A DNA stretch of 64,000 nucleotides, taken from Hyphomonadaceae bacterium. Lineage in GTDB: Bacteria; Pseudomonadota; Alphaproteobacteria; Caulobacterales; Aquidulcibacteraceae. The notes under the pieces were generated by a model. The model saw only the letters and a list, made by a program, of their open reading frames with translations. It ran no database searches and had not been told where the DNA came from. Where the stretch lies: assembly GCA_019753105.1 (NCBI GenBank), contig JAIELJ010000010.1, positions 124,001 to 188,000 of the forward strand, in the 5' to 3' direction. Shown piece after piece: positions 15,789 to 24,709 of the stretch (the stretch's first letter is position 1; each line of letters begins with the position of its first letter). The position numbers and the translations under genes were made by a program.

Positions 15789-15803
15789 TTATGATCGTGT
15801 TAA
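15789..15803. promoter_or_regulatory. Near-consensus CtrA box (TTAT-N7-TTAA)
   Basis: TTAT at 15789-15792 and TTAA at 15800-15803 are separated by exactly seven bases. The known CtrA site is TTAA-N7-TTAA, so one position differs. It lies in the 77-base gap between the ChpT-like and CheY-like genes, 47 bases upstream of the latter's start, where an internal promoter would be. TTAA is rare in this GC-rich DNA, which adds some weight, but one site with a mismatch is weak evidence. Confidence 0.4.
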
Positions 15804-15819
15804 CGAGTGTGGAGATCGT

Positions 15820-16449
15820 TTAGAGCTTAAAGGCCGAAGAGCGAGCGATGAACTCGACCTTTTCTTCGCTCTCACGGGTCGAGATCTCGACGCCGCCCTG
15901 CAGCGCGAGAAGCGCGGTCAGTGTCGGCTGGATGGTGTGGCCGGAGAGTTCGCCGGCGTCGCCCTTGAGCGCGAGATTGGTGGCCTCACGCAGTTTCGCG
16001 CGCGGTCCTTTCGCAGTGATAACGACTTCGCCGCCGTCGCCATGCTTTTCGGCCGTCACTTCAACAGTGCCCCCACGCGGCAGGCATTCGTTGGCAATCA
16101 GCAACAAGTTGACGATCACCCGCACAGCCGGCCGCGGCATCGCAACGTTACCCACTGTCCAAACCAATTCCGGCTTCAACACGGAGTAAAGCTTCACCGC
16201 AACGGCCTTGCCTTCCTCAATATCGCTCTCGCCCTCGGCCATCGCCCCGGCCATGGCGAAGCGGAAAAACTCAAGCTTCGCCCAAGCTTTGCCGACGCCC
16301 GTATCGAGCAGGGACAGCGCATCCGGATCAAGCTTGCCGTCGCCGGTCTTGATCATGTCGAGACCCTGGATGATCGCGCTCATCGGCTCGACCATGTCGT
16401 GGCAGATGCGCGAAGCGACAAGCGCTGTCAGTCTCGTATTCTCGATCAT
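15820..16449 (-). CDS. chpT: ChpT-like histidine phosphotransferase
   Basis: From the ATG at 16449 (GGAG six bases upstream) the product is 209 residues. The start region LTALVASRICHDMVEPMSAIIQGLDMI matches the ChpT H-box pattern (A-R-x-CHD-x-x-x-P-x-SAI-x-x-GLD), with the phosphorylatable His in CHDM. A degenerate ATPase-like domain follows (VIVNLLLIANECLPRGGTVEVT, ITAKGPRAKLR) without the G-boxes of a working kinase, as in ChpT. In Caulobacter ChpT passes phosphate from CckA to CtrA and CpdR. Here it is followed by CheY-like and CheR-type genes, so it may feed that receiver. An upstream in-frame ATG at 16533 is possible. A canonical second copy elsewhere cannot be excluded. Confidence 0.82.
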   Translation of the reverse strand: MIENTRLTALVASRICHDMVEPMSAIIQGLDMIKTGDGKLDPDALSLLDTGVGKAWAKLEFFRFAMAGAMAEGESDIEEGKAVAVKLYSVLKPELVWTVGNVAMPRPAVRVIVNLLLIANECLPRGGTVEVTAEKHGDGGEVVITAKGPRAKLREATNLALKGDAGELSGHTIQPTLTALLALQGGVEISTRESEEKVEFIARSSAFKL

Positions 16450-16565
16450 CGCGCGCTCCGAAACGGGGAAGCCGTCAGCATAGACGATTCGAGGTCCCGT
16501 CGAGCCCTTCAAAGGCGTGCAACGCGGCGCCATCTGGTGCAGAACGAAATGATGAGGGCGTTGTA

Positions 16566-18434
16566 ATGGCGGCGGAAGCAGCGGCGGGCAGTGGACTGGG
16601 GCTTGAACATGCGGTGGTGCTGTTAGCAACCGCTGTTGTGGCCGCGCCGCTGTTTCGGCGCTTGAGTCTGGGCTCGGTGCTGGGCTACCTCGCGGCGGGC
16701 CTCGTGATTGGCCCTTGGGGGCCATTCGGCGATCAACTCTTCGGCGAGCCCGAGAACATATTGCACGTCGCCGAATTCGGCGTCGTCATGTTCTTGTTTC
16801 TGATTGGCCTCGAAATGCGCCCGCAGAAGTTGTGGGCTTTGCGCAAGGAGATTTTCGGCCTCGGCGCAGCACAGGTGATCACGTGCGCCGCACTGCTTTC
16901 GGTTGTCGGCTTGATGGCCGGCTTACCTTGGGCGGCGGCAATCATCGGCGCGAGCGGCTTCGTGCTGTCGTCAACGGCGGTCATCATGAAAATGATGGAC
17001 GATGCCGGCGAAACGTCGAGCGAAGCGGGGCAGCGCAACGTCTCTATTCTGCTCTTCGAAGATTTGATGATCGTGCCGCTGCTGGCGCTCGTCACCGTCT
17101 TTGCAGCGATCATGGGCTTAAGCGCGGAGAATGCGCGTCCACTCTGGCAAAGCATCGGCATTGCAGCGGTGGCGGTTGGCGCTGTCTTTGTCGCTGGTCG
17201 TTATCTGCTCAATCCATTGTTCGGCTTTCTCGCGCGCTCTGGCGCACGCGAAGTCATGACGGCGGCGGCGCTGCTCGTCGTCCTGGGCGCTGCGCTCTTC
17301 ATGCAGTGGGGCGGGCTCACCATGGCGATGGGCGCGTTCCTCGCCGGCGTGCTGCTCTCCGACTCTGTCTTCCGCCACCAGCTCGAAGCCGACGTCGAGC
17401 CGTTCCGCGGCATTCTACTGGCGCTCTTTTTCATCAGCGTAGGCATGTCGCTCGACATCACAAAAGTGATCGCCGAATGGCAGTGGATTGCGGCGGGCGT
17501 TGTCGCGTTCATGGCGGTGAAGGCGTTTGGCATATATGCGATCGCGCGCCTCTTTGGCGCTAAACAGCGTGAGGCCATCCATCGCTCTGCTCTTTTCGCG
17601 CAGGGCGGCGAGTTCGCTTTCGTGCTTTACGCCGGCGCGCTCGCTGTCGGTGTTATGGACACACGGATCGCGGCGATCATGACAGCGATCGTGATTATCT
17701 CGATGGCGCTGACGCCGCTCGTTGTCCTGTTTCTGCGTCGATTTGAGTCGCCAGAAGAAATCTCACGCGATGGCGTCGAGGATGCGCGCGATCTTGAAGG
17801 GCGGGTGCTCTTCATCGGCTTCGGGCGCTTTGCGCAGGTCGTCAGCCAATCGCTGCTGGCGCGCGGCGTCGATATCTCGCTGATCGAAACTGACGTCGAG
17901 ATGATCCAAGTCGCCGCGACGTTCGGGTTCAAAGTCTATTATGGAGACGGCACGCGGCTCGATGTTCTTCGCGCTTCTGGCGCAGGCACGGCGGAAGCGA
18001 TCCTGGTCTGCATCGACAAACCCGATCAAACCGATCGCATCGTGGCTCTGGTGAAATCGGAGTTTCCGCACGCCAAGATCTTTGCCCGCTCGTTCGACCG
18101 CGGCCACTCAATGCGCTTGGTGCAGGCAGGCGTCGATTATCAAATCCGCGAACTTTTCGAGTCGTCGATGACGTTCTCGGGCGCTGTACTACGCGAACTG
18201 GGTTTCTCAGATATCGAGATCGCCGAGACGATTGAGGAGGTTCGTGATCGCGATGCTGAGCGTTTCGAACTGCAGCTCGCCGGTGGCATTGAGGCGGGCC
18301 GGGGACTTATGCGCAACAACACGGTGACGCCGCAGCCGACGCCGTTCACGGTGCCAAGGCGCGAGGCGCAGGCGCTAAACGAGGAGGCTGCCGAGGTTAT
18401 TGGCGATGAAGCTCCGGAAACGTCTGATCGTTGA
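16566..18434 (+). CDS. Monovalent cation:proton antiporter-2 (Kef-type) with TrkA-N domain
   Basis: The 622-residue product has an N-terminal sodium/proton-exchanger-like domain of about 12 spans (residues ~10-390, including GYLAAGLVIGPWG, FGVVMFLFLIGLEMRPQKLW and GAFLAGVLLSDS). A cytoplasmic RCK/TrkA-N domain (about 410-530) follows, with the nucleotide-binding GRVLFIGFGRFAQVVSQSLLARG. The tail is polar. It matches KefB/KefC/YbaL-type potassium:proton antiporters that are gated by ligands on the RCK domain. It is divergent from the chpT operon across a 116-base gap. Confidence 0.92.
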   Translation: MAAEAAAGSGLGLEHAVVLLATAVVAAPLFRRLSLGSVLGYLAAGLVIGPWGPFGDQLFGEPENILHVAEFGVVMFLFLIGLEMRPQKLWALRKEIFGLGAAQVITCAALLSVVGLMAGLPWAAAIIGASGFVLSSTAVIMKMMDDAGETSSEAGQRNVSILLFEDLMIVPLLALVTVFAAIMGLSAENARPLWQSIGIAAVAVGAVFVAGRYLLNPLFGFLARSGAREVMTAAALLVVLGAALFMQWGGLTMAMGAFLAGVLLSDSVFRHQLEADVEPFRGILLALFFISVGMSLDITKVIAEWQWIAAGVVAFMAVKAFGIYAIARLFGAKQREAIHRSALFAQGGEFAFVLYAGALAVGVMDTRIAAIMTAIVIISMALTPLVVLFLRRFESPEEISRDGVEDARDLEGRVLFIGFGRFAQVVSQSLLARGVDISLIETDVEMIQVAATFGFKVYYGDGTRLDVLRASGAGTAEAILVCIDKPDQTDRIVALVKSEFPHAKIFARSFDRGHSMRLVQAGVDYQIRELFESSMTFSGAVLRELGFSDIEIAETIEEVRDRDAERFELQLAGGIEAGRGLMRNNTVTPQPTPFTVPRREAQALNEEAAEVIGDEAPETSDR

Positions 18435-18492
18435 TGTTGCGGCGCCAGCGCGCGCCGCGCGATAATGCGCTAGAAGGATTTTGGAGGATCAG

Positions 18493-19782
18493 ATGCGCTT
18501 CATTGCCGCCGCGCTGTTTTCGTTGGCGCTCGCCGCATGTGCGACGTCCGCTTCGCCGCAAACCGGGGCGCAACTCGACGCGCTTGCCGAAACCTATGTT
18601 CGCCTCTCGCTCGAAATCGGTACGCACGAGGACGGCTATATCGACGCGTATTACGGCCCTCCTGAATGGAAAACCGAAGCGCAGGCAGCGCCGCGCCCTA
18701 TTGATGAACTCCAACTCGCAGCGGCGAACTTGCACGCGGATTTCGAGCGCGTCGAAGCTGCAGCGACTGATGATCTCACAATCCGCCGCGCCAGAACGCT
18801 TGCAGCCTACACTGCCGCAGCGCGCTTTCGCATGGACATGATGGAAGGCGTACGCGAGCCGTTCGTGGTGGAGGCTGAGCGCCTCTTTGCACTGAGACCG
18901 GATATTCGTCCGCTGAGTGAATATGACGAAGCGCTCGCGCGCGTGGACTCGCTTGTGCCGGGCGAGGGCCCGCTGGCTCAACGCGTTTCGGCCTATTTGA
19001 CCCGTTTCGTCGTTCCGCAGGATCGCGCCGACGCCGTCATGCGCGCCGCTATTGCGGAATGCCGACGCCGCACCGCGGTGCATCTCGATCTGCCCGCGAA
19101 CGAGCGCTTCGATTTCGAGTTCGTCACCGACCGGCCGTGGGGCGCCTATAATTGGTATCAGGGCAACAACACGAGCCTCATTCAAGTAAACGCCTCGAAC
19201 CCGCTGATGATCAGCTCCGCCATCGGTTACGGCTGTCACGAAGGTTATCCCGGCCACCACGTGCAAGGCATCTATGCCGAGCGCATGTATCGCGATCGCG
19301 GTTGGGTCGAGTATTCGATCCTGCCGCTCTATTCCCCGATGGGGCCGCTGAACGAAGGCGCCGGCAATTACGGCGTCGAACTGGCGTTCCCGGACGAAGA
19401 GCGCACAGTGTTCGAGATGGAGGTGCTCTTTCCGCTCGCTGGCCTCGATCCGCAGGACGCGCCCGTCTATTACGAACTTTCGCACGCGATGAGCGCGACG
19501 GCAGGCGCTGCGCGCACCATTCAAGCGCAATATCTCGACGGCGACATCACCCGCGAGCGCGCTATCGAGTTGCTGCAGCATTATCGCTTGGCGTCGCGGG
19601 CGAGCGCCGAGCAAAGCCTGCGCTTTGCCGACACGTATCGCTCCTACATCATCAATTATTCCAGCGGCGAAGAGCTTGTTCGCGCCTACGCCGAGCGCGG
19701 CCGCGACACGCAGGAAGAGCGCTGGGAAGCCTATCGCCGCATCTTAACTGAACCGACTTTGCCGAGGGATTTGGTCGAATGA
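18493..19782 (+). CDS. DUF885-like lipoprotein, probable zinc metallopeptidase relative
   Basis: The start at 18493 follows TTGGAGG and begins a lipoprotein signal peptide with lipobox LAAC (MRFIAAALFSLALAAC). The 429-residue product contains HEGYPGHH at about 249-256, the HExxxGHH-type motif of DUF885 proteins, and a downstream helix with GAGNYGVELAFPDEERTVFEME that can provide a third ligand. DUF885 proteins are related to M32-like metallopeptidases but most are uncharacterised. It should sit at the inner face of the outer membrane or in the periplasm. Its stop overlaps the epoxide hydrolase start (ATGA). Confidence 0.8.
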   Translation: MRFIAAALFSLALAACATSASPQTGAQLDALAETYVRLSLEIGTHEDGYIDAYYGPPEWKTEAQAAPRPIDELQLAAANLHADFERVEAAATDDLTIRRARTLAAYTAAARFRMDMMEGVREPFVVEAERLFALRPDIRPLSEYDEALARVDSLVPGEGPLAQRVSAYLTRFVVPQDRADAVMRAAIAECRRRTAVHLDLPANERFDFEFVTDRPWGAYNWYQGNNTSLIQVNASNPLMISSAIGYGCHEGYPGHHVQGIYAERMYRDRGWVEYSILPLYSPMGPLNEGAGNYGVELAFPDEERTVFEMEVLFPLAGLDPQDAPVYYELSHAMSATAGAARTIQAQYLDGDITRERAIELLQHYRLASRASAEQSLRFADTYRSYIINYSSGEELVRAYAERGRDTQEERWEAYRRILTEPTLPRDLVE

Positions 19783-20756
19783 GCCACGCATTCAAAACCA
19801 TCGAGACGAACGGCATAAAGGTTCGCGCCGCAGTGCAGGGCGAGGGGCCGCTTGTTGTGCTCGTACACGGGTTTCCCGAGAGCTGGTATTCGTGGCGTCA
19901 CCAAATGGCGCCGCTTGCCGCTGCTGGGTTTACGGCGTGCGCGATCGATGTGCGCGGCTATGGCGGCTCCGATAAGCCGCATAATGTTGATGCGTACACG
20001 ATGGCGAACATGACCGCTGACGTCGCGGGCGTGATCGATGCGCTGTCGCCGAACGCGCCGGCTGTCGTGATCGGTCACGATTGGGGCGCACCGATCGCTT
20101 GGCATACCGCTGTGCTGCACCCGAGCAAAGTGCGCGGCGTCTCTGGCTTGTCTGTGCCGTACTACGCGCTGCCGCCGGCGCCGCTCAATCACATCTTCAA
20201 GGCGATGTGGACCGATCAGGGCAAGTTTTTCTACATGGCGTACTTCCAAGATGAAGGCGTCGCCGAGGCTGAGTTTGAAGCCGACGTGCGCGGTAGTTTA
20301 CGCAAGCTCTATTACGCCGCGTCGGCCGATTCCCATGGGCGTTGGGGCGGGCAGGACAAGCCGGTCGGCGAGCCGATGCTGCAAGGCGTGGAAGATCCGA
20401 ACCCGTTCCCGGCTTGGCTCTCGCCTGCGGACATCGACTATTATGTTGGCGAGTTCGAGCAATCGGGCTTCCGTGGGCCGATCAATCGCTATCGCAATTT
20501 CGAGCGCGACTGGACGCATATGAACGGCGTCGCGGATCGCACCATCCATCAACCTTCGCTGTTCATCGCGGGCGAGCATGACATGGTGCTGAAGATGTTT
20601 GGCGATGGCGCAGCCTCTTCGATCGAGGAGCGCATGCGCGAGGTTTGTTCCGATCTGCGTGGCGTGAAGCTGGTTCCCAATGCGGGGCACTGGGTGCAGC
20701 AGGAGAGGCCAAAGGAAACGACTGGCCTCATCATCGACTGGCTGGCGACGCTTTGA
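19779..20756 (+). CDS. Alpha/beta hydrolase, epoxide hydrolase type
   Basis: The 325-residue cytoplasmic protein shows the epoxide hydrolase pattern. The oxyanion loop is HGFPESWYSWRHQ (about 30-42). The nucleophile is Asp101 in GHDWGAPIAWH. A cap domain covers about 130-250, with Tyr candidates in YYALPPAP and YYVGEFEQSGFRG. The C-terminal catalytic His is in NAGHWVQQERP. The Asp nucleophile separates epoxide hydrolases and dehalogenases from esterases, and the HGFPESW motif favours epoxide hydrolase. The gene is translationally coupled to the upstream peptidase-like lipoprotein gene; the natural substrate is unknown. Confidence 0.88.
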   Translation: MSHAFKTIETNGIKVRAAVQGEGPLVVLVHGFPESWYSWRHQMAPLAAAGFTACAIDVRGYGGSDKPHNVDAYTMANMTADVAGVIDALSPNAPAVVIGHDWGAPIAWHTAVLHPSKVRGVSGLSVPYYALPPAPLNHIFKAMWTDQGKFFYMAYFQDEGVAEAEFEADVRGSLRKLYYAASADSHGRWGGQDKPVGEPMLQGVEDPNPFPAWLSPADIDYYVGEFEQSGFRGPINRYRNFERDWTHMNGVADRTIHQPSLFIAGEHDMVLKMFGDGAASSIEERMREVCSDLRGVKLVPNAGHWVQQERPKETTGLIIDWLATL

Positions 20757-20864
20757 ACATAGGCGAAGCCGATCCGAGCGGCGGCTTATATCTATGGATG
20801 ATTGAGTTGCCGAAGCGCTGCGCCGAAACCATATGGATCATACGGAATTATTGAGGACGCTCCG

Positions 20865-21338
20865 ATGCCAAAGACCCGTAATGATCTTCCAGACAACACG
20901 CGCAAAGCGATGATTTCGCTCTTGAACGCGCGCTTAATCGACGCGATTGATCTGCGTCTTGCCGTGAAACAAGCGCATTGGAACGTGAAGGGCCCGAACT
21001 TCATCGCGCTGCACGAGCTGTTCGATCAGATTCAAGCGCGCGTCGATACGTTCGCGGACGATATCGCTGAGCGCTCGGTAGCTTTGGCGGGCGTGGTCGC
21101 GGGAACTTCGCAAGCCGTGTCGAAAGGCTCTCAGCTTGACGCTTACCCGACAGACGCGATCGACGAAAAGGCGCATCTTCAAGCGCTCGCCGATCGCATC
21201 GCTGCGTTCGGCAAGCTTACGCGTGAAGCGATCGATGCGGCGGACGAGGCGGGCGATAAAAACACTGCCGACCTGTTCACCGGCATCTCGCGTCAGATGG
21301 ATAAAGATCTGTGGTTCATCGAAGCCCACTTGCAATAA
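20865..21338 (+). CDS. dps: Dps ferritin-like DNA protection protein
   Basis: The start at 20865 is preferred because GAGG precedes it by ten bases and the family sequence begins there. The 157-residue product has the Dps ferroxidase signature across the dimer interface: KQAHWNVKGPNFIALHELFDQI (His) and DDIAERSVALAG (Asp and Glu). Four long helices are evident. Dps stores iron with hydrogen peroxide and protects DNA under starvation. The 108 bases upstream contain no GGAAC-N16-CGTT box; another stress promoter may be used. Confidence 0.93.
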   Translation: MPKTRNDLPDNTRKAMISLLNARLIDAIDLRLAVKQAHWNVKGPNFIALHELFDQIQARVDTFADDIAERSVALAGVVAGTSQAVSKGSQLDAYPTDAIDEKAHLQALADRIAAFGKLTREAIDAADEAGDKNTADLFTGISRQMDKDLWFIEAHLQ

Positions 21339-21796
21339 CGCTGGCGCTCGCGCTGGCGGCATGCGGGCAGAGTACGCAAGCGCCCGCACCTACGGAGCCG
21401 GCAGCGGTTCCGCAGTTTCAATGGACCTCGGTCTCTAGCGGAGAGGGCGCTGCGCTCGCGCTGCAAGACGGCGCCGGCGCCACGGTACTAAACTTGGCTT
21501 GTCTGTATGCGCCGGAGCGCATGCGCATCACGGTTGCGAGCTTCACCAAGATTGGCAGCGAAGAGCGTTTGTCCTTCGGCGCCGATGACGAGCCGTTTGT
21601 GTTCGTCGCGCAATTGGAGGAAGCCGGACCAGGCGTAGCGGCGGAACGCGAAGTCTCGCTCGATCTGGTCGAGCGTCTACTTAATGCGGATGTGGTGTCC
21701 GCCAATTACGGCGCGCAGAATGCTGGGCCATTCGCCGCGCCGCCGCGCGACGTAGCGGAGACATTCGCAGCAACCTGCCGAGAGATTGCAGGCTAG
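21311..21796 (+). CDS. Putative lipoprotein, unknown function
   Basis: The frame opens with GTG at 21311, inside the last codons of dps (28-base overlap), and gives 161 residues. It begins with a lipoprotein signal peptide (SPLAITLALALAAC, lipobox LAAC) followed by a linker of Ala/Pro/Thr. The mature part (QFQWTSVSSGEGAALAL...CLYAPERMRITVASF) is probably a compact beta domain with two Cys. No family is recognised. The overlap suggests coupling to dps, but the GTG start is uncertain. Its stop overlaps the converging decarboxylase stop by four bases. Confidence 0.65.
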   Translation: MVHRSPLAITLALALAACGQSTQAPAPTEPAAVPQFQWTSVSSGEGAALALQDGAGATVLNLACLYAPERMRITVASFTKIGSEERLSFGADDEPFVFVAQLEEAGPGVAAEREVSLDLVERLLNADVVSANYGAQNAGPFAAPPRDVAETFAATCREIAG

Positions 21797-23199
21797 GTCT
21801 CAAGTGGCGCGGCGATCTCTGTGATGACATCATAAGCGCTCATCACGTCCGACTCGGTGCATTCGAACTGGCCGACTTGAAAGCGGATGGCGACCGCGCC
21901 GTCGACGCGGGTTTGCGTGAGATAGATGCGGCCATCGGCGTTGATGGCTTCGACAAGCTTCAAATTGAGCTGATCGAGATCAGCGCCGCGCGTGTAGCGG
22001 AACGAAAAAAGTGAATAGGCGGGCTCGGTGACGATCTCGAATCCCGGGGCGCCGCGCAGCTGCTCGCACAGCTTACGCGACCAGGCGATGTGATTTCGGA
22101 TCATCGTGCGCAGGCCTTCAAGTCCGTAGGCGCGCAGCACGAACCACAGTTTCAGCGCCCGGAACTGCCGCCCCAACGGCACGCCCCATTCACTGTAGTT
22201 TACAACTTCGCTGAGGCCCAACGTGTGGAGATAATCTGGCTTCGCGGCGAGCGTGCGCGTCAAGCTCGCAGGATCGCGAACGAAATGCACGCTGCAATGC
22301 GTCTGCGCGCCCAACCATTTGTGCGCGTTCACGACGATGGAATCCGCAAGCTCCGCGCCCGCCCATAAGTGGCGCAGCTCCGGGCAGATCATGGCCGAGC
22401 CGGCCCATGCTGCATCAACGTGCAAATAAAGCCCGTGAGCTTTTGCGACGGCGGCAATCTCCGCTACGGGATCAGTTGCGCCAACGCCCGTTGCGCCGAC
22501 ATTGGCGACGATGCCGGCAGGCACGCAACCGGCTTCGATGTCTGCTTGGATCAAAGCATCGAGCGCCTCTGGATCGGCGCCGCGCAGCGGGTCGTTTTTG
22601 ATTGGGATGCGGACGAGGTTGTCCTGGCCGATGCCGGAAAACCAGATCGCGCGATCAATGGAGGAGTGCGCCTCGGCGGAGCAATAAATCCGCAAGCGCG
22701 GCGCGCCGGAGAGGCCCTTTGTGTTGCCTTCGAAATTCAGCGCGCGTTCGCGCATTACGAGTACGGCTGCGAGCGTGGCCGTTGAGGCGGTGTCTTGAAT
22801 GCAGCCTTGAAACACATCCGGCAACCCGAACGCTTGGCGCAGCCAATCGACAGCGCGCGTCTCAAGCTCAGTCGCTGCAGGCGACGTCTGCCAGAGCATA
22901 CACACCGCGCCGATCGCGTTGACCAAGTGCTCGGCGATCAGCGAAGCGGGCGCGGAGTTGGAGGGGAAGTACGCAAAGAAGCGCGGATGCTGCCAATGCG
23001 TCATGCCGGGGACGATGTCGCGTTCGAAGTCCGAAAAGATCGTTTCGAACGGCTCAGGCGTTTCCGGCGGCGAGGCTGCGATACGCGCAGCGATCTCGCC
23101 CGGCTCGATGGGCGGTCGCACCGGCAGCTCGCGCAGCCGCGCGCGATAATCCACGCCCCATTCAGCGGCCTTCACGGCCCATTTGCGAAAGTCTTGCAC
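21793..23199 (-). CDS. PLP-dependent decarboxylase, aromatic-L-amino-acid type (group II)
   Basis: The 468-residue product belongs to group II pyridoxal-phosphate decarboxylases. It has the N-terminal THWQHPRFFAYFPSN-like stretch typical of aromatic amino acid decarboxylases, Asp262 in HVDAAWAGSA, which pairs with the pyridine nitrogen, and the cofactor lysine Lys294 in NAHKWLG. His in SAEAHSSIDRA can stack on the cofactor. Such enzymes decarboxylate tryptophan, DOPA, phenylalanine or related acids. The substrate cannot be settled from sequence. It stands alone on the minus strand, 28 bases downstream of the esterase-like gene. Confidence 0.88.
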   Translation of the reverse strand: MQDFRKWAVKAAEWGVDYRARLRELPVRPPIEPGEIAARIAASPPETPEPFETIFSDFERDIVPGMTHWQHPRFFAYFPSNSAPASLIAEHLVNAIGAVCMLWQTSPAATELETRAVDWLRQAFGLPDVFQGCIQDTASTATLAAVLVMRERALNFEGNTKGLSGAPRLRIYCSAEAHSSIDRAIWFSGIGQDNLVRIPIKNDPLRGADPEALDALIQADIEAGCVPAGIVANVGATGVGATDPVAEIAAVAKAHGLYLHVDAAWAGSAMICPELRHLWAGAELADSIVVNAHKWLGAQTHCSVHFVRDPASLTRTLAAKPDYLHTLGLSEVVNYSEWGVPLGRQFRALKLWFVLRAYGLEGLRTMIRNHIAWSRKLCEQLRGAPGFEIVTEPAYSLFSFRYTRGADLDQLNLKLVEAINADGRIYLTQTRVDGAVAIRFQVGQFECTESDVMSAYDVITEIAAPLET

Positions 23200-23227
23200 C
23201 GGCGGTCTCCTCGCGCACAGCTACGCG

Positions 23228-24391
23228 CTAACGCATGCGTGCGTCGAGGAAATCTAAGGTCGCGTCCCAATCGGACGCATGGATGCCGTGTCCTCCGCCG
23301 CGCATGAACTGAGCCGGCGGTTCGGCGCCCATCATCGCATAGACGGGTATCGCCGCATCGCGGGTTGCGCGCGCGCCAATCGGATCCGCCCAGCCGTCGC
23401 GCGTTGCATGCGCCAGCAGTACGGCGCGCGGGGCGATCAGCGCGAGCAATTGATGCTGCTCGACCGAGGGCTCTTGCGCGCCGAAGCGCGGCGAAAACCA
23501 GAAGGGAAACTCGGCCATGATTTGCGTGACGCTCTCGCCTTCAAACATGCGCGTCGGCGCGTCGCCGCCACGTCCGCTTTGTAGCGCTACGATGGCGCTG
23601 AAGCGTGGATCGAAGGCGCCCGCGACAAGTGCTGCCTTGCCGTGTCGCGAATAGCCGAAGAGCGCGATGCGCCCAGTATCGAAGCGCGGATCGGCGGCGA
23701 GCGCGTCAAGCGCGCGTGATGCCGTCCAAGCCCATGCCATCACTGCGCCGGTGTCCGGCGGCGCAAAGCGCGCCAAGGCCGCGCGCGCTTCCGCTTCGCG
23801 ATCGGGGACGATGTCGCCAGGATAGACCAGCGCTACCGCATAGCCGCGCGCGGTAATCGCGTCGAAAGGCGGGCCGTTCACGTAGCGGCCGAACACATTC
23901 TCAACGAGCGGATCAAGTCGATCGTAATTGCAGAAGTCTTGGACATAGCCGACAGGTTCGGCGATGGCCGGCGGACGGCCGGGAAAGGCGGCGCGGTTGC
24001 CGCAAAAATTGAAAACGATGATCACCGGCGCGGGCTCATCGCCTTCGGGGCGCGCGATCGTCATGTTGAAATGGCCGGCTGCGCCAACATCGACACGCCA
24101 TTGCTCGACACGCTCGACGCCGCCAGCGTCACCCGCTGCGATCTCGACTTTGTCGGCGACGACCGGCGCAATCGGCGCGGGCATGGCGCCATAGACATCG
24201 CGCTCGAAGGCGCTGAGCAACCCGGCGCGTTCGCTTTGCCAGGTTTCGGCTTCAGTAGAGAGCGCCGGCAATGGCGCCGGCGCCTGTGCATTCATATCGA
24301 TGGCGCGCCATGGCCCAAGAAGATAGAGCCACGCCGTGAAGCCAAGGGCGACCGCCGCGATGATTGCCCCAAGCCAAACCAGCCACCGCAT
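23228..24391 (-). CDS. Alpha/beta hydrolase resembling CE15 glucuronoyl esterases
   Basis: The 387-residue product has an N-terminal membrane anchor or uncleaved signal (WLVWLGAIIAAVALGFTAWLYLLG). The catalytic serine, Ser248, lies in GYSRHGKAAL, very close to the G-C-S-R-x-G-K-x-A box of carbohydrate esterase family 15. Asp/Glu candidates follow (DGWADP), and a C-terminal His lies in GGGHGIHASD. CE15 enzymes cleave lignin-glucuronoxylan ester bonds. The first Cys of the usual motif is Tyr here, and no other plant-polymer genes are near, so the substrate is open. Confidence 0.7.
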   Translation of the reverse strand: MRWLVWLGAIIAAVALGFTAWLYLLGPWRAIDMNAQAPAPLPALSTEAETWQSERAGLLSAFERDVYGAMPAPIAPVVADKVEIAAGDAGGVERVEQWRVDVGAAGHFNMTIARPEGDEPAPVIIVFNFCGNRAAFPGRPPAIAEPVGYVQDFCNYDRLDPLVENVFGRYVNGPPFDAITARGYAVALVYPGDIVPDREAEARAALARFAPPDTGAVMAWAWTASRALDALAADPRFDTGRIALFGYSRHGKAALVAGAFDPRFSAIVALQSGRGGDAPTRMFEGESVTQIMAEFPFWFSPRFGAQEPSVEQHQLLALIAPRAVLLAHATRDGWADPIGARATRDAAIPVYAMMGAEPPAQFMRGGGHGIHASDWDATLDFLDARMR

Positions 24392-24400
24392 CGAAGCTGC

Positions 24401-24646
24401 TCAGTCTTTATCGACGATATCGACATCCGGACGGTCATCGCCGGAGGAAAGCTCATCATGCCAGCGGCCGCGTTCGTCCTCCCAGGAAATGCCCACCGTC
24501 TCGCCAGGGCGCATCTGTTCGAATGCGACGCGCTTGGCGGCGTTGTAGGCGTCGTCGTGGCTCTTGAAGGTTTGCGAAATCGTGCCGTCGAGCTCAAACG
24601 CCCAACCGCCGTCGTGCTTGATGATCTCGTAGGTGATCTTGGTCAT
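24401..24646 (-). CDS. Small DUF2188-like protein
   Basis: The 81-residue protein (MTKITYEIIKHDGGWAFELDG) has a short beta-strand start and a helix SHDDAYNAAKRVAFEQMRPG, followed by GISWEDERGRWHDE. The pattern of a HDGGW strand and an A-x-x-AA helix is that of DUF2188-type small proteins with unknown function. A strong ribosome site (AAGGAG) precedes the ATG. It lies just upstream of the esterase-like gene (nine bases) on the same strand and is probably in one transcript with it. Confidence 0.75.
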   Translation of the reverse strand: MTKITYEIIKHDGGWAFELDGTISQTFKSHDDAYNAAKRVAFEQMRPGETVGISWEDERGRWHDELSSGDDRPDVDIVDKD

Positions 24647-24709
24647 GGGCGCGCTCCTTGGCTAGAAGCTAAGACGCGCGCACCAGAACTCAAGTGTCCA
24701 AACGTATGA

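Noticed and set aside
18397-19614. 405-codon open frame opposite the DUF885-like gene
   Set aside because: No start signal or family features; shadow of the real gene.
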